A program made the translations under genes and the position numbers. From Gigaspora rosea (Eukaryota > Glomeromycota > Glomeromycetes > Diversisporales > Gigasporaceae): a stretch of DNA of 64,000 nt. The stretch lies in the NCBI GenBank assembly GCA_003550325.1, contig QKWP01000575.1, positions 173,054 through 237,053 of the forward strand, given 5' to 3'. Below are positions 11,307 to 23,742 of this stretch, piece after piece (position 1 is the first letter of the stretch; every line of letters starts with the position of its first letter). The notes under the pieces are model-generated. The model was not told the origin of the DNA. It saw only the letters and a list, made by a program, of their open reading frames with translations, and made no database searches.

Positions 11307-13311
11307 GATTATTAAGTTAAAATGGCTCTATTAAACAAAGACATTAATAAACTATTTTTCTAGGTGTTTAATTGAAAGGTTATCTAATATGATTTGTAGT
11401 CAGTTCTTAATATAGACTTACTTTTTTTTATTTTCATTTTAATGGCTTATTAGATTATTTTACTCTTAATTTGTATGTTGAGAGAGAACACTTTAAATCC
11501 AAAAACATTTGCATTAAAAATGCATTTTTTAATAAAAAAAGAAAAAAAAAAGACAATTTTTTAAACTACACATATATGGCAATATTTTTTGAAAATAAAT
11601 ATTTTACCCACCTTTTCTATTGGCTGTACTATGTAAGCATGTGATGATCCTCTTTAAAATTTGATATTTTATCGCTATATCTTCTAGCAAAGGTTTCTCA
11701 GCGACTGCGATTAAACTTGATAAAATTTTTTTAATTCTACAATCTTGTAGAATTGAAATAAAAAGTTTCGTCAAGGTTGTCCCGGTAGTTATCGAGAAAA
11801 CTTCATAAAAAACAACCATCGAAAATCATGAAAAATATGGCTACGATCATGATTTTTAAATTGTTACTGAACCAAATCGATGAAATCTTGTTATTTTAAG
11901 TGTAGTATTAAATAAAAAAAATTTTATCGCATTTGGATTGGCAGTCGTTGAGATATATGAGAAATATTGATTGAAAGTTAAAAATTTGCTCAGACCTTAT
12001 TTTTTTTATAGAATTGATCAAATTTGGTCAGGCAAGTACTAAGTATAAATCTAAAAATAATTCGGAAATGTTAAATAATTTGTGCTTCTGTTATATATTA
12101 CTGGCAATCAACCCAGATTAAAATGGGCACATTCTAGCTTTATTTGAACCTAAACTGGGTTCAAATAACCTTATTTTAGCTTTATTTAAATCCAATCCAG
12201 ATCAAATAAGTATATTTTAGGTTTATTTGAGCATAACTCGGGTTCATTTTGAACACAATCTAGGTTCAAATAAATCCAACCTCCAATCTAGATTTTTGAT
12301 TTAATTTGAAAATATTCTGGTTTCATTTAAAAACATACAGTAGATACAAACAAATATACCCTGGGTTTTAACAAATTTTGGCTGCATTTGAACATAGTTC
12401 AAATGAATTCATTTCAGGTTTATTTGAACACAACCCAAGTTTATTTTGAACCTAAACCAGATTTAAATATATCGGGTGACTTTAACTCGGATGAAACTAG
12501 AATTTTCCTAATATATATCTCTTTTAGCATATAATGCCCTTACTTCCTTTTTTAGTAAAAGATCCGGGTATGAAGTGAAGTATCTGGTAGACATAGTGTC
12601 AATGACAGCAAACTCAATCCTGTCACACAAAAACTTGGTATTAACATAAAGATGAATGAACTTTGCGCACAATTTAATTATTATTAACAATAATATTTCA
12701 ACTCCAATATCTTCCTTAGAAAAGTACCTCCGGGATATAAATAAGCATATTATAATATCCCCATTCCACAAAATACATACAGTATAACACATAAATAAAT
12801 ATACATCATATACTTATCGTAAACTTTCAAAAATAATAAATCTATTTATATATATATACTGTATGTATAATAATATATAATATAAAATAATAATTACAAA
12901 TTGGCCAATCAAAGATAATTACATATATTAAAATTTTCACATTGCTACTTTCACACTCCTAATTATTATGTTTAATAATCCGTTAACCACAAAATTATTT
13001 AACGTTTTTGTTCCTTATGTATCATCCACATTAACACATAATTCATGTTTGAATATGTACATATACATTAGCAATATGAAACATTTTATTTGAAAAAATA
13101 AGGAGACAAATTAGAAAATGCCAAAAACTAAACGTAATAATTGATTCTGCAATATTTTTGACCTAAGATTAGAATGTTGAATGCAATATAATATATAATC
13201 AAAGACTATGCGATAAAGGTTATCCATTTAATCCATTTATATCAAATAAGGCATAATATTATATACAATGTTTTAACCAAATGAAGAAAAAAAATATATC
13301 TTGCAAATTTT
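11307..13311. repeat. Repeat-rich spacer with a CAAATAAACC-type array
   Basis: Positions 11600-11975 are a copy of the repeat at 8520-8815. Positions about 12110-12480 are an array of GGGTTCAAATAA/TTATTTGAAC words on both strands, resembling the self-complementary arrays of the hAT elements. TIR-like ends are faint and no target duplication is convincing. Minus-strand frames at 11604-11819 and 12508-12792 look like chance. Confidence 0.45.
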
Positions 13312-16300
13312 TTATGGCTCTAGTCCACGTGAGACATCTGGCTCCAACGAGGGGATTGAATATTCTGAACGGGAATCGGGTGGTGTTGGGGGTAAAACGA
13401 TTGCTGTGGATGGAATTGACGATGAAATGGATGTAGATGAAGAGGATAATTTGGTAGGGGAGGGTGGTAAATTATTATTATTCATAGGCCTTCTCGATGA
13501 AATTGGGCACCTACAAAGTGGACTAAAAATTACGAAAAATTAGTCAAGAATTTAAAAGTCAATAAGAAACTTTTCTATCTATATAAATACCATAAATTCA
13601 TCATTTTGGCACATTCCACGCAAAACCCATCATGATTACATGGCCCCAAGATAATACAAGGAGGCATTGCAAAGCAAATAGAACATTGTGCATCAAAATC
13701 ATCTTCGGTCGTCTCAAATTGCTGTTTCAAGCTAGAACTTATGGAAATTGATCGGTAACGTGAAGTTCTCTTTTGTATTGAATCACGGAGTTCCGCTGAT
13801 AGTTGAACATGATTATTGAGCTTTTCGTAAGATAATGATGACGGTGGATATCTTAAAAACAAAAAGAACATTTAGACATTTAGACAAATATATAAATAAA
13901 ACAATTATGAATTATTCTTGCAAAAAATTACCGAAACTTTTCAGTCCCAAAATTGACAATAGCTTGTTGATATGAAGTAAATGACAAAGCAGGATGCAGT
14001 CCACTTTCGGCCAATTTTCGAAATTGGGCAATGTTAAGGGGATGTACCATTCCTAAATCTTTACCATTGAGAAAGAAACGAACACAACCGAGGTTAATGT
14101 CCATGTATACACCCACAACATCTCCTATTATTCGTAACATATAGATAATAAAAGCAAAAAAAAAAAAAAAACCATTAATTATTGCTAACAGGGAAAACAA
14201 TCAACGTAAACATAATTACACGATACCTGGTTTCCATGGCACATTGCCACCATACGGTACAGATATACCGTTTGCCTAAAAAGTATAATTTATTATATTT
14301 GACAGTATATATTTATTGCTTATCAATTTGATAAAACTTACCCATAAGATATTTCTACATCCATCATATGCAAATCCGTACTAATAATAAAAAAAAAAAG
14401 GTTTATTGTATATTTTAAAGTTACAAGATGAATCGAAAAATTACATAATTATATAGTGATACTGACATGATCATCACCGATACCTGTACCTTCTTCCGGT
14501 CCGAACGTACAGCGTTTGGTTGCATATCCGATCTAAAAATTTTTAAATAATTTCCACACCATACAACAACTATCAGATTTATTTTATAGGAGTCGCTAAA
14601 AAAATGAACAAGTCTGAACAAACCTGCATAATACCGTTGGTGAGCAATAGAACTTCATAAAACCATTTCCCGGAAGTAACTCCTGCCGTAGCACGAATTG
14701 ATTCGAATGCAAAATTATCATTTCTTATCTGTAAATATTAAATTATAATTAATAACAGATTAGGTAAAAACTTCAATATACAATTTGTCGAAAAATTAAT
14801 ACCTCCAAACCATTTGGTGATAGTTTCCAATGAGCAGTGGCATCCAGGGGGTTCATCATCACATTTATATTATTGTGATTGATCGAACTATCATCGGGAT
14901 TCCGTATAATTCCCTATAAATTAAAACATATATCATTTATAACGTTAATAATCGATTTGATAATCTAAAATAGAAAAAGACAAGGAAAGAAAAAAAATCT
15001 TTATACCTTGCCAGAATCTGGTTCATAATAAACAAAAGTAAAAATAAGATTTATATAAAAAAAAAAAAAACGACTTTAATATATGACCAAAAATTTAGAC
15101 ATTTCCAATGAACAATTGCATTAAAATATCTTGACAAATATGACTGTACTTGCCGTCCAAATCCCAACCTTTGGCCAAACTATTATCCCAAAACTTTAAT
15201 AATTTTTATAATATTAAATTATCTTGATTTTTTTTTTATAAATGGCAATTGTTTTTTTGGGATTTGAATTCATCAAGGTTTTTCCGGCAAGTATAGCTAT
15301 TATGAATCCAAAAATTATTAGTGACATACCAAAAGTGTTCTTTAAAGCCCAATCTACACAGAATTTTAATTGCCTTTTACGATAAACGTCAATTGTTGAA
15401 TTCTCATTTGAATATAATTCTTTTAATAGTACTTGCAAAATTTTATGAATATCTTTTTCAGCTGAAAGAATTTTTTGTTTATTTTGCCCTGTCATACCAA
15501 ATTTTTCTAATGCGATTAAAGCAAACAATCGCACTCTTGGATCATTATCATTTTGGAGATAATCCAATAACGTGTTACATACACTATCTGTAAATAGCGA
15601 TAAACTAATTTCACCTATTCAATAGAATATGATTTATTTATGATATTTTTGGATTTTTTTGTTTTAATTTATATCAATTAAATCCCCACCTGCCAATTTC
15701 TCAGCAAGGACACTCCACATGATTGAGACATTAACCCGTATACGTTTCTTTGGTTTAGTTCGACCTAAGAATTACAAAAGTTTGAATACAGAAATTTTTA
15801 AAAAAATCAATAACGCATATTAAGAAATAATAAGTAATTCATACATAAACCTGGCTTAAGTTTTTGAAGTAATCTTGTCGTTATTTTATGTGATGTTTCC
15901 TTAGAAGGAAGAGCAGCACTATCTATTTTTTATAAAGTATCTTTCTTTCAGAAAATGTATAATAGTTCATAAATTTCTTTTTTCAAAAAAAGAAACAAAA
16001 AGTAAAAATATTTACCAATAATATGGCATAAAAAGGCTGAGGCCATGGGCGCTTCTGAAAGAACATCAGCAATAACTGTGATAAGTTCAATGAATTCATT
16101 TTCTAGAATATATTACAATTTCAATTTTCCGAAAAAAAAAAAAGCGTGTTATTAAAACAAAAAATGCTTAATATTTTCGCGAGTAAATAAGACTTAAAAA
16201 AAAAAAAAAAAAACCTTCATGAGACATTGATATGAGAGCTTCCAGAGCGTCAACTAGTTCATCGTGCTCATTTAAACTATTCAAATTTTTCCAGGCACTA

Positions 16301-16365
16301 CGAATAAAAGTTTTCCGAGAAAAACGGCTCAAAATTCGTAATACAAGTCTTTGCATTGGAATCAT
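13312..16365 (-). CDS. RSPRY1: RING and SPRY domain protein, RSPRY1 orthologue
   Basis: Exons on the minus strand: 16365-16215, 16102-16016, 15922-15851, 15764-15690, 15614-15330, 14913-14803, 14728-14624, 14532-14467, 14380-14342, 14275-14227, 14124-13932, 13852-13591 and 13522-13312. They join in frame except for an uncertain small exon ending at 15007 (encodes YYEPDSGK). The N-terminal helical region carries the family-like RVRLFALIALEKF. The SPRY domain has GKWFYEV, GYATK, YGFAYDGCR, GDVVGVYMDINLG and SFTSYQQ. A C-terminal C3HC4 RING runs from CSIC through CNHDGFC to CPLC. The RING implies E3 ubiquitin ligase activity; substrates are unknown. Order and length match animal RSPRY1, although the N-terminal start (first ATG at 16365) is uncertain. 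Confidence 0.85.
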
Positions 16366-16706
16366 TTAGAAAAACATAAAAATAATTTTTATTATAAAAG
16401 AAAGTATCTTCAATGCAAAAAAAAATATATATATAAATGAATGAAAATATTATTATATTTTTGAAAAAGAAAGCCTCAACCTATTTCTTTCTTTAGCATA
16501 AGCCGCATGGTTCGAAACTATTATTATTTTTAAGTGACATTGTGAAACATTATCATCCACATGTTAGTACAGTACATCTTTTTTTTATCTATAAATATAT
16601 ACAACGTTCGTATCTTTCTAAAAATTAAAATATCGTTATTTTTTTTCTAATACATAACAAGCGATCGAACAAGCTTCTTTTATATTCATTCTTTCTTTTA
16701 CTCGCA
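16366..16706. promoter_or_regulatory. Divergent intergenic region between RSPRY1-like and CHIP-like genes
   Basis: 341 bp separate the two start codons, which point away from each other, so the promoters of both must lie here unless a 5' exon of the RSPRY1-like gene extends into it. The stretch is AT-rich with pyrimidine runs near 16640-16705. No individual site is called. Confidence 0.5.
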
Positions 16707-17576
16707 ATGTCGAACATTGGTGAGGCTGAACAGCATAAGAAGAAAGGGAATTCTCATTTTAGCAATAAAGATTATCACAAAGCTATCACGGAATATACTT
16801 TATCTATTAATAAAGATCCTAATAATTCCGTTTATTATACCAACCGCGCGTTATGTTACTTGAAGATAAAAAACTATGTCAATGTTATAGCAGACTGTGA
16901 AATGGCTATTAAACAAGACCCTACTTCGGTGAAAGGATATTATATGTTAGGTCAAGCTTTAACAGAACAAATTGATTTTGACACGGCTATTAAAAATTTA
17001 CAAAAAGCATATGACCTTACAATTGCAGATAAAGGAAGTTTTTCTGCAGAGATTGTTCAGGCTTTGTTAATTGCTCGAAAAAAGAAATGGAATTTGGAAG
17101 AGAAAAAACGTATTGATAAAGAATCAGAGTTATTAAGATATGTTAAAGGTTTAATTAACGCGGAACGAGAGAGACAACTTCAAAAAGTTTCATCAAAAAG
17201 CAATATGTTTTCAAAAATTGTTAATTCACATCCTCCAGATGTTCAAGAGAAAATGGATATTATTAATCAAGCACATAACGATAAACTTTCTCAATTAGAA
17301 CAAGTATTTGGTCAATCAGATGAAAATCTTAAACCGCGAGATTTACCAGATTATTTCTTGGATAAAATATCCTTCAATATTATGCATGATCCAGTTATCA
17401 CACCATCAGGAATTACATATGAACGAGCGCATTTGAAAGAACATTTTAAAAAGATAGGACATTTCGACCCATTGTCAAGGCGTGAATGCCGAGAAAGTGA
17501 TTTATATCCAAATTTAGCAATTAAAGAAGCAATTGAAGACTTTTTAAGCAAGAATGGCTGGGCTGCAGACTATTGA
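16707..17576 (+). CDS. STUB1: CHIP/STUB1-type co-chaperone E3 ubiquitin ligase
   Basis: An uninterrupted 289-residue frame, close to the roughly 300 residues of animal CHIP. Residues about 5-110 form three TPR units (first GNSHFSNKDYHKAITEYT, then YYTNRALCYLKIKNY). In the family these clamp the C-terminal EEVD of Hsp70/Hsp90. A charged coiled-coil middle (about 130-200) fits the dimerisation segment. Residues about 212-285 are a U-box (PDYFLDKISFNIMHDPVI, then TPSGITYER and LSRREC) that recruits an E2. The protein would ubiquitinate chaperone-bound misfolded clients in the cytosol. The gene is intronless, unlike its neighbours, and divergent from the RSPRY1-like gene. Confidence 0.93.
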   Translation: MSNIGEAEQHKKKGNSHFSNKDYHKAITEYTLSINKDPNNSVYYTNRALCYLKIKNYVNVIADCEMAIKQDPTSVKGYYMLGQALTEQIDFDTAIKNLQKAYDLTIADKGSFSAEIVQALLIARKKKWNLEEKKRIDKESELLRYVKGLINAERERQLQKVSSKSNMFSKIVNSHPPDVQEKMDIINQAHNDKLSQLEQVFGQSDENLKPRDLPDYFLDKISFNIMHDPVITPSGITYERAHLKEHFKKIGHFDPLSRRECRESDLYPNLAIKEAIEDFLSKNGWAADY

Positions 17577-17965
17577 GACTTTATTAAATTTTTATAACAG
17601 ATAAGATTAGCATAAGACAATTTATATGACTTGAAATATAGTAACAATAGAATTTTGATATATTGAAATAAATTTCACGCGAGAATACCAATACCTTGTT
17701 TTTTTTTTTTTTTGCAATTTAATACGTCATATTTGTAATATTACATTTAATAATGAAATTTCAAATAAACAATTAAGATAATGCATAAATCCGAAAACGG
17801 CAAATTTATTATCAAACAAAATTGATTATGATTTTTGACAATTAGACGAAATCATGTATTAGAATTAACTTTTGCTTTATATTAAGAAAAAGTGATGATA
17901 GATATATAACAATATAACGTACATATAACGTACATATCAATACAAATTTTTCGTAAAGAATGAGA

Positions 17966-20900
17966 TCACTTTATCTTACGAACAGCTTTACGTCCACCAC
18001 CTCGACCACCCCTTGTTTTGGTACCAGTTGAGGTACGTCGAGTACTAGTAGCAGCATTAGATTTTTCATTAGATTTTTGTTTTATAAATTTATCTTTGGA
18101 TAGATCCTCATCGTCGTCACTAACAACTTCTTCTTCCTTGGCAACCTCTTCAACTTCCATTGCATCTTCAAAATCGGGTACATCAACACTAGCAGCGGCA
18201 GTTTTTGAAGATTTAACTGATGAAGCTTTGAGGAAAGGTACAGGATGTGATGACGAATTATATCTTATAAAAAAATTAAAAATTTTAAGTAACTTTTGTT
18301 TAATAAAACTAAAAAATAAAACCATATCATCTGTAAAAGACATATCTTACTTTTTTGTAAAGGCTGCCTTGACACTTTTATCGATCTCTTTTAATGTTTT
18401 ATCGCCGCCAAAGCTTAATTCCATTATTGCATCCCAGTCATCTTTGTTAAGATAATATTGATCCATAAGTTTAATCACTTCAGAAATTCCATCCTAAATA
18501 AAAATATATATCTCAAAATGGTTTATCATGTAAATTATAAACATAAAATAAATATTGTCATACCGATCCCTTTTCAATTAGTGGCTGAGAGAGTGCAGTA
18601 AATAAAGCAGGAAGATAACTTTGTCGAATTTCATTCTTATCTCCGGAAACTTTTAATCGCATATGTATTTGTATCTCTCTTAAGATACGTTTATACTTGT
18701 TAGTTCTAGAGATTTGACCCAGTGAACTACCGATAATCAAATATGAATATGTGAATGTTTGCAAATTGTTTTTAATAATAATTAATTTCAATTATGAATG
18801 ATGACATATATCGAAATATTTGGGCATATTGTCCGAATATTTCGATATAAATAACAATTTTTACCTTGGGAACGCGTAACGAGCACCACTAGTATTGATA
18901 CCATGAACGTAATATGTTGGAATAACACAAGAAAATATGCCATGAACTGGCATAAGAGACCATTGTGGTTGGGATCTAAAGTATATATACGAAAAAAAAG
19001 GTATAATAACCTATACATCTAACATCTTAATAACTACGAAAACAAATTACTGACCCATGAATCATCGAATCACACATGGCACCATCCGATATAGAGGCAG
19101 CTGCTTTACTTATGGCTTCTAATATAGCAATTTGTTCAAGGTCATCCGGATTTACATCATCTCTTTCGATGGTATTTGAATTAATGTGAGGTTTGATTTT
19201 TAGATAATTTTCCTCAAAAATAATGATAATATTAGATCATTTTTACGTAACTCATTGTCATAAAAGATTAAATATATATAGAATTTTGCTCACATGGATC
19301 ATTAACGGTAAAATATCTGATTCATGATAATATAGTTCTAATTTGTCGTTCACATTGCCAGCGCGGTTATTCCATATAGAAGTACCAAAAAGTCGAGAGG
19401 TAATATCAAATGGATCTAAAATTACATTCTTTTCTGAAGCTTTATTTCTAGATCAAATGGAATATACTCAATATTATTATTATTAAATACCAACGAGTTC
19501 TATTGGAAACTTAAATAAACATACAAAGCCTTTCCCTCATTATAATTAATGCTATCATTTGACAATTTCCAAGAAGACAATCTATTTAAAATTTGACGAA
19601 TATCGGCATTCGCACCAGTGATAATTTCATCCGCAATATTTGGTTGACTGAATTTAAGATCTTCCCTAAATATAGCATAGATACATGATTGTTCGAAAGT
19701 AGAAAAATATTAAATTATAATGAAAGGATATATTTCAAAAAACCTTGACGCGATGGTCATGATTCGTGAGCGGACTTGCTCAACTCGTGGTCTGATAATT
19801 ATAAATTGTATATTAGTGGAACATAGCAATTATTGACATATAACATGCCATTTACTTACTTTTGAAATCTAATTTCTTGACAAACGTTAGTTAAAGATTG
19901 TAGCTTTTTTCCTTTTTCATTACAGATACAGATAATCGGAATCTTGAAAAGAATTAAAAAAAAATTAAAAAAGAATTTTTTTTTTAATAATTGCACTTTT
20001 TACTCTAGTGTATAATTTATACACATATTTTTTTAATATATACTTGAGTTTTCTTGATTAGTTGAACAAGTTCAGCGACACCACCTCGATCTCCGGCGGA
20101 CATGCCATCAACCTCATCCATGATTATAAGAGTTCTACCCATTTTTCGCACCTTCGAAAACAAAAATATTAAACAAATAATGGCATCTTCAGAAATCAAT
20201 TCATAATATCATTAATTCTACCTCAGTTTCAGATCGTTCTGGTTGAAAAAATCCCTTGATAGAAGTATTATGTGTAACAGTTTTAACAGCCATCTAATAA
20301 AAAAAAAATATTAAATTTAATATAAAAATAAAAAAAAAAAATTAAATCAAGTCATTGAAGTGAAACATACTTCCAGCGCTTTTTTACTACGAGTATCACT
20401 GGCGTTAAATTCCTTCACATCATAACCTTCAAGTTTACCAATTAAATGTGCAGCCGTAGTCTACATCAAACACATTATTTAAATGTTTGCCAGATATATT
20501 AATAGAACATGAAATTTTTAACATGTTTTTTCAGTACTTTGCCAATCCCTGGAGGACCAGCCAATAAAACAGCTGGAAATTTTGAATTAAAATCGAAGCC
20601 AGTTTTTAGATTCGACTCCCTAAAGTTTTATTCGATCGAAAAAAAAAACTTAACCCATTTTTTTCTGCTAAAAAAAAAAAAAAAAATTCAGTGATTAATG
20701 ACTTAACTTACCAAGCCTTAAGCCATTTTTGGAGATTGTCAACAGCAGATTTGTTCCCACACAACTCTTTAAGAGATCTTGGCTTATATTTATCAGACCA
20801 TAGTTGAGATAGAGGCGTTCTAAAAAAAAAGCTAATTGTAAGAATAAGAATAAAAAAACATATGTATATATAAAAATCATCGTAAATAACCCACGTGCTA

Positions 20901-21733
20901 GAAGAACTAGGAGTTGGTTCTGAAATTTCCATATCATCCGAAGCACGTGATTTTCCTTTCGCAGGAGTGGGTTGAGGGGTTTCAATTTGTGCAGGAGCGT
21001 TTCTTATAAGGTCTAATAATTCATCTTCATTCAGGGTCGGAATATTATGTTGTTTGATCTTTTCTAGTTTGTTTGGACCAGGATTGTCGCCAACGACAAC
21101 GTAAGAAGTACGTGAACTTGGAGCAGTGGTGACTCTCCTAAAATAAAAAAAAAATGTATAAAATCTTATAATATACATTTCTCTCATATTTCCCTAAAAC
21201 TATTCTCAATACCAACCCTCCATGACTTTTAACGAGATCTTGGGCGTCCTCTCTAGTAAGATTTTCTAAATCACCAGTAAAGACAAACGTTTTTCCCTTA
21301 TAAAAGACAGGATATTACAACCAATTAAAGAAAATACGAAAAATACACGCAATTAAGTAAAAAAATTTAGAAAAGATAAAGCCTACAAGTAAACAATTTA
21401 TTGCGCCCTGAGGTATTTCCTTGGGCTCCGGTGCAGATGGAGTAGTTTTCGGCAGCTTTTTTTTGGGAGCCTCTGAATAAGAATCCTCCTCTTTTGCTCT
21501 CTTAGACGATTTAGATTTACTAGACTCCATCTTTGGTTCCTCGGGAACATTTTCACTTTGATCGAGTTTAGTATCCATTTTTGGAGTCTTTTACGCGTTT
21601 ACAAAAGTATAAAAACTCAATCAGTAAATATAATACGCGAAATAAATAATAAATAAAAACCTTTAAATACCTTCTTCGCGTTTTTCTTTGAAGCACTACT
21701 AGGTTCCTTAAAGTATTTTCGAATATCAGACAT
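17966..21733 (-). CDS. RFC1: Replication factor C large subunit (RFC1)
   Basis: About 18 exons on the minus strand, first 21733-21671, last 18263-17966. Those traced (21587-21387, 21296-21217, 21137-20895, 20819-20712, 20619-20538, 20460-20371, 20293-20222, 20151-20044 and so on) join in frame. The N-terminus MSDIRKYF is RFC1-like. Next come a lysine-rich linker, a BRCT domain (GKTFVFTGDLENLTREDA, then SHGGRVT and YVVVGDNPG), and an AAA+ module with Walker A GPPGIGKTT (split by an intron) and Walker B LIIMDEVDGM. The C-terminal RFC1 domain has MPVHG, RTNKYKRILREIQ and YYLNKDDWDAI. The tail is basic and Gly/Arg-rich. RFC1 is the large subunit of the clamp loader that places PCNA on primer-template junctions in the nucleus. 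Confidence 0.93.
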
Positions 21734-21887
21734 TTTCGTTCTAAAATAGAGATAAATTTTTTAACCAGTGGGAAAAAAATATCGAATCTTATATCAGATA
21801 TATCTGTTATTGTCATCTGATCCAATGATAAGATACCAATAATAACTGATACAGTATAACAGATTTGAATTTTTTATCCTGCGTAGA
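21734..21887. promoter_or_regulatory. Short divergent promoter region between RFC1 and VFA1
   Basis: Only 154 bp separate the two divergent start codons (21733 minus and 21888 plus), so the genes must share control DNA. An imperfect AT-rich inverted repeat (ATATCAGATATATCTG near 21789-21804) lies in the middle. No known site is named. Confidence 0.5.
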
Positions 21888-22639
21888 ATGACTACACCGA
21901 TACTTAAAAACTTATATACACATCGTACGGCAACAACAGAGCGACCGTGCTTTGTGTGTAATCAATTTACGAAAGCAGTTTTAACCACAGATAATGGGTT
22001 AGATTGGTTTTATACTTGCACTAGGTTGGTTTAATGCAATTATTTTAAATAATGAACAATTATTCTTTTCATAGGCTTTCGATAAACGAAATATATATAT
22101 ATATATATAAATATATATATAAATATATATGTATATATCATCAATTAAAATGCTAGTATAAAGCTTGTAATAATATGAATTTATATAATTAATATTTTGA
22201 AACTTATTTTCAATAAAGTCACTTGAATGATCATGGATTCGCTACGGTAGTTCCAGAACCAGAAAAACCACCTCCAATACCTCCGAAATCAACCAAAAAA
22301 AAGGAACCTACCAAAAAAGAAAAAAATGCAGACAAGACAACTAAAGACGAAAAAGATACCAAAGATTCAACAGAGACTAAAGACGAGAAAGATGAAAAGA
22401 ATGAAGATGAAAAGAATAAAGATGAAAAGAAAAAAGATGAAAAAAGTAAAGATAAAAAGGAGACAAATAAGGAACAACTGCCGCCACCTATTACATCACC
22501 ACCTAAGCCAAAACAGTATGTATTACATAGAGATATATTTTATTTAAGAGAATCCAATCTTAACAAAAAACGGCGAGAACAAAAAATACAAAGTTTGTTG
22601 GAACAACTTCCTAGTGTTCCAAAAACCTCTTTACAATAA
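21888..22639 (+). CDS. VFA1: Vps4-associated protein 1 (VFA1 family)
   Basis: Two exons, 21888-22024 and 22219-22639, joining in frame to about 185 residues. The N-terminus has the family signature: CFVCN near residue 21, then DWFYTC followed by SHLNDHGFA across the splice, forming a C-x2-C / C-x2-H-like zinc-binding module. The middle (about 70-135) is a low-complexity Lys/Asp/Glu array of DEKK-like units. The C-terminus (YVLHRDIFYLRESNLNKKRR onward) is ordered. Yeast Vfa1 binds the MIT domain of the ESCRT ATPase Vps4 at endosomes; that role here is inferred. The 194-bp intron contains a long AT dinucleotide tract. The gene converges on the ANCHR-like gene, 88 bp apart. Confidence 0.85.
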
Positions 22640-22727
22640 CTTAAAAAAAATTTAATAATAATACGTAGTGTAATAACATCTCTATATTTAGTAATATTTA
22701 CTATAGTTTATAAATTAACGATTTATT

Positions 22728-23742
22728 ATAAATCACTTTTGTATTTTTCGTATTTTTCATATTTTTCGTATTTATGTTGTTTTAATTCGCTATCTGAATC
22801 TTTGCCAAAATGAGCTACCAAAATTAAAATTAATTAATGAAGTCAATTTAAAATAGTTTGTTTAAAAAAATAAAAATAAAATAATTTAATAACAACTTGC
22901 CATTTTGAAAACATTCTTGACAATATAAATCCTCACAATCTCGACATCTAACTATAGCATCTTCATTACAGATACCTGTAAATTTTAAATAGTAAGTAAA
23001 CTAATGACTAAATTACTATTAATTATTAATGTATATCATAGCATATTAATAAATCGAACTGACAACACCAAGTATCCGGATCATCATCATCCTCAAATTC
23101 AGACAATTCCAAAGGCTTTGGTGGAGGTCCTAATGGGCTAACATGTATCTTCTCACTAATAATTGAAGATGATTTTATACTACTTTCTTTTAACAATCTA
23201 TATCTTTCTTCCAGATCACTGTAGTCTGATATATATTTTTTTTCTTCATTACCATACTTATTCTCTAAATAAACATCATCTTTTATTTGTTGTATAAGAT
23301 CTGAAGCTACTATATCATCATGATGATTATTTTCATTATCATCACCCAAAAATCTTGAAACCATATTGTCTAATTTCTTTTGATGTGTATTAGAAAATAA
23401 AGATTCATCATCCAACAAATTCCCTTCGGATAACAATAATTGTTCGATCTTTATATAATAAAAATTGGATATATAGTATTAAATAATAAGAACTACCGGT
23501 AATAGCTTAAACAATAACCCTTAAAATACCTCCTCGTCATTCAACACATTTTCTACCGGTAATTTATAGGTTCTATCTTTTATCACCTCTTTTGTTTCAA
23601 CAGTTATTTGTCCACCAAAAAGGTTTGTAAACCTTTCTGCTAATTCTTCTTCAGGTTCAATATTGTTATTAGATTTCCTTAATTCTTTGAGACGTCTTTC
23701 AAGGTCAGAATAATCGTCTTCATTGTTAGGTGAAAACGACAT
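22728..23742 (-). CDS. ANCHR/ZFYVE19-like protein with a C-terminal zinc finger
   Basis: Exons on the minus strand: 23742-23530, 23448-23067, 22975-22901 and 22814-22728. The start MSFSPNNEDDYSDLERRLKE and the internal DYSDLEERYRLLKES are short helical, acidic motifs. The long middle is acidic and probably disordered. The zinc finger across exons 2-4 reads CICNEDAIVRCRDCEDLYC then CF, close to the C-terminal finger of animal ANCHR (ZFYVE19), the abscission-checkpoint regulator that holds VPS4 at the midbody. The last intron appears to use a GC donor (GCAAGT). A GT donor 4 bp downstream would instead give a short tail ending in FWQRFR. No FYVE domain is seen at the N-terminus. Confidence 0.7.

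Noticed and set aside
12110-12480. Complete hAT miniature element
   Set aside because: The motif array is clear, but terminal repeats are faint and no convincing 8-bp duplication was found, so it is listed only as repeat content.
13301-13543. 80-codon plus-strand frame
   Set aside because: Opposite-strand shadow of the last RSPRY1-like exon (13522-13312).
15214-15329. Hydrophobic C-terminal extension as a membrane segment
   Set aside because: It is reached only by reading through a plausible GTATGT donor in the RSPRY1-like gene, and the orthologue order continues into SPRY exons downstream.
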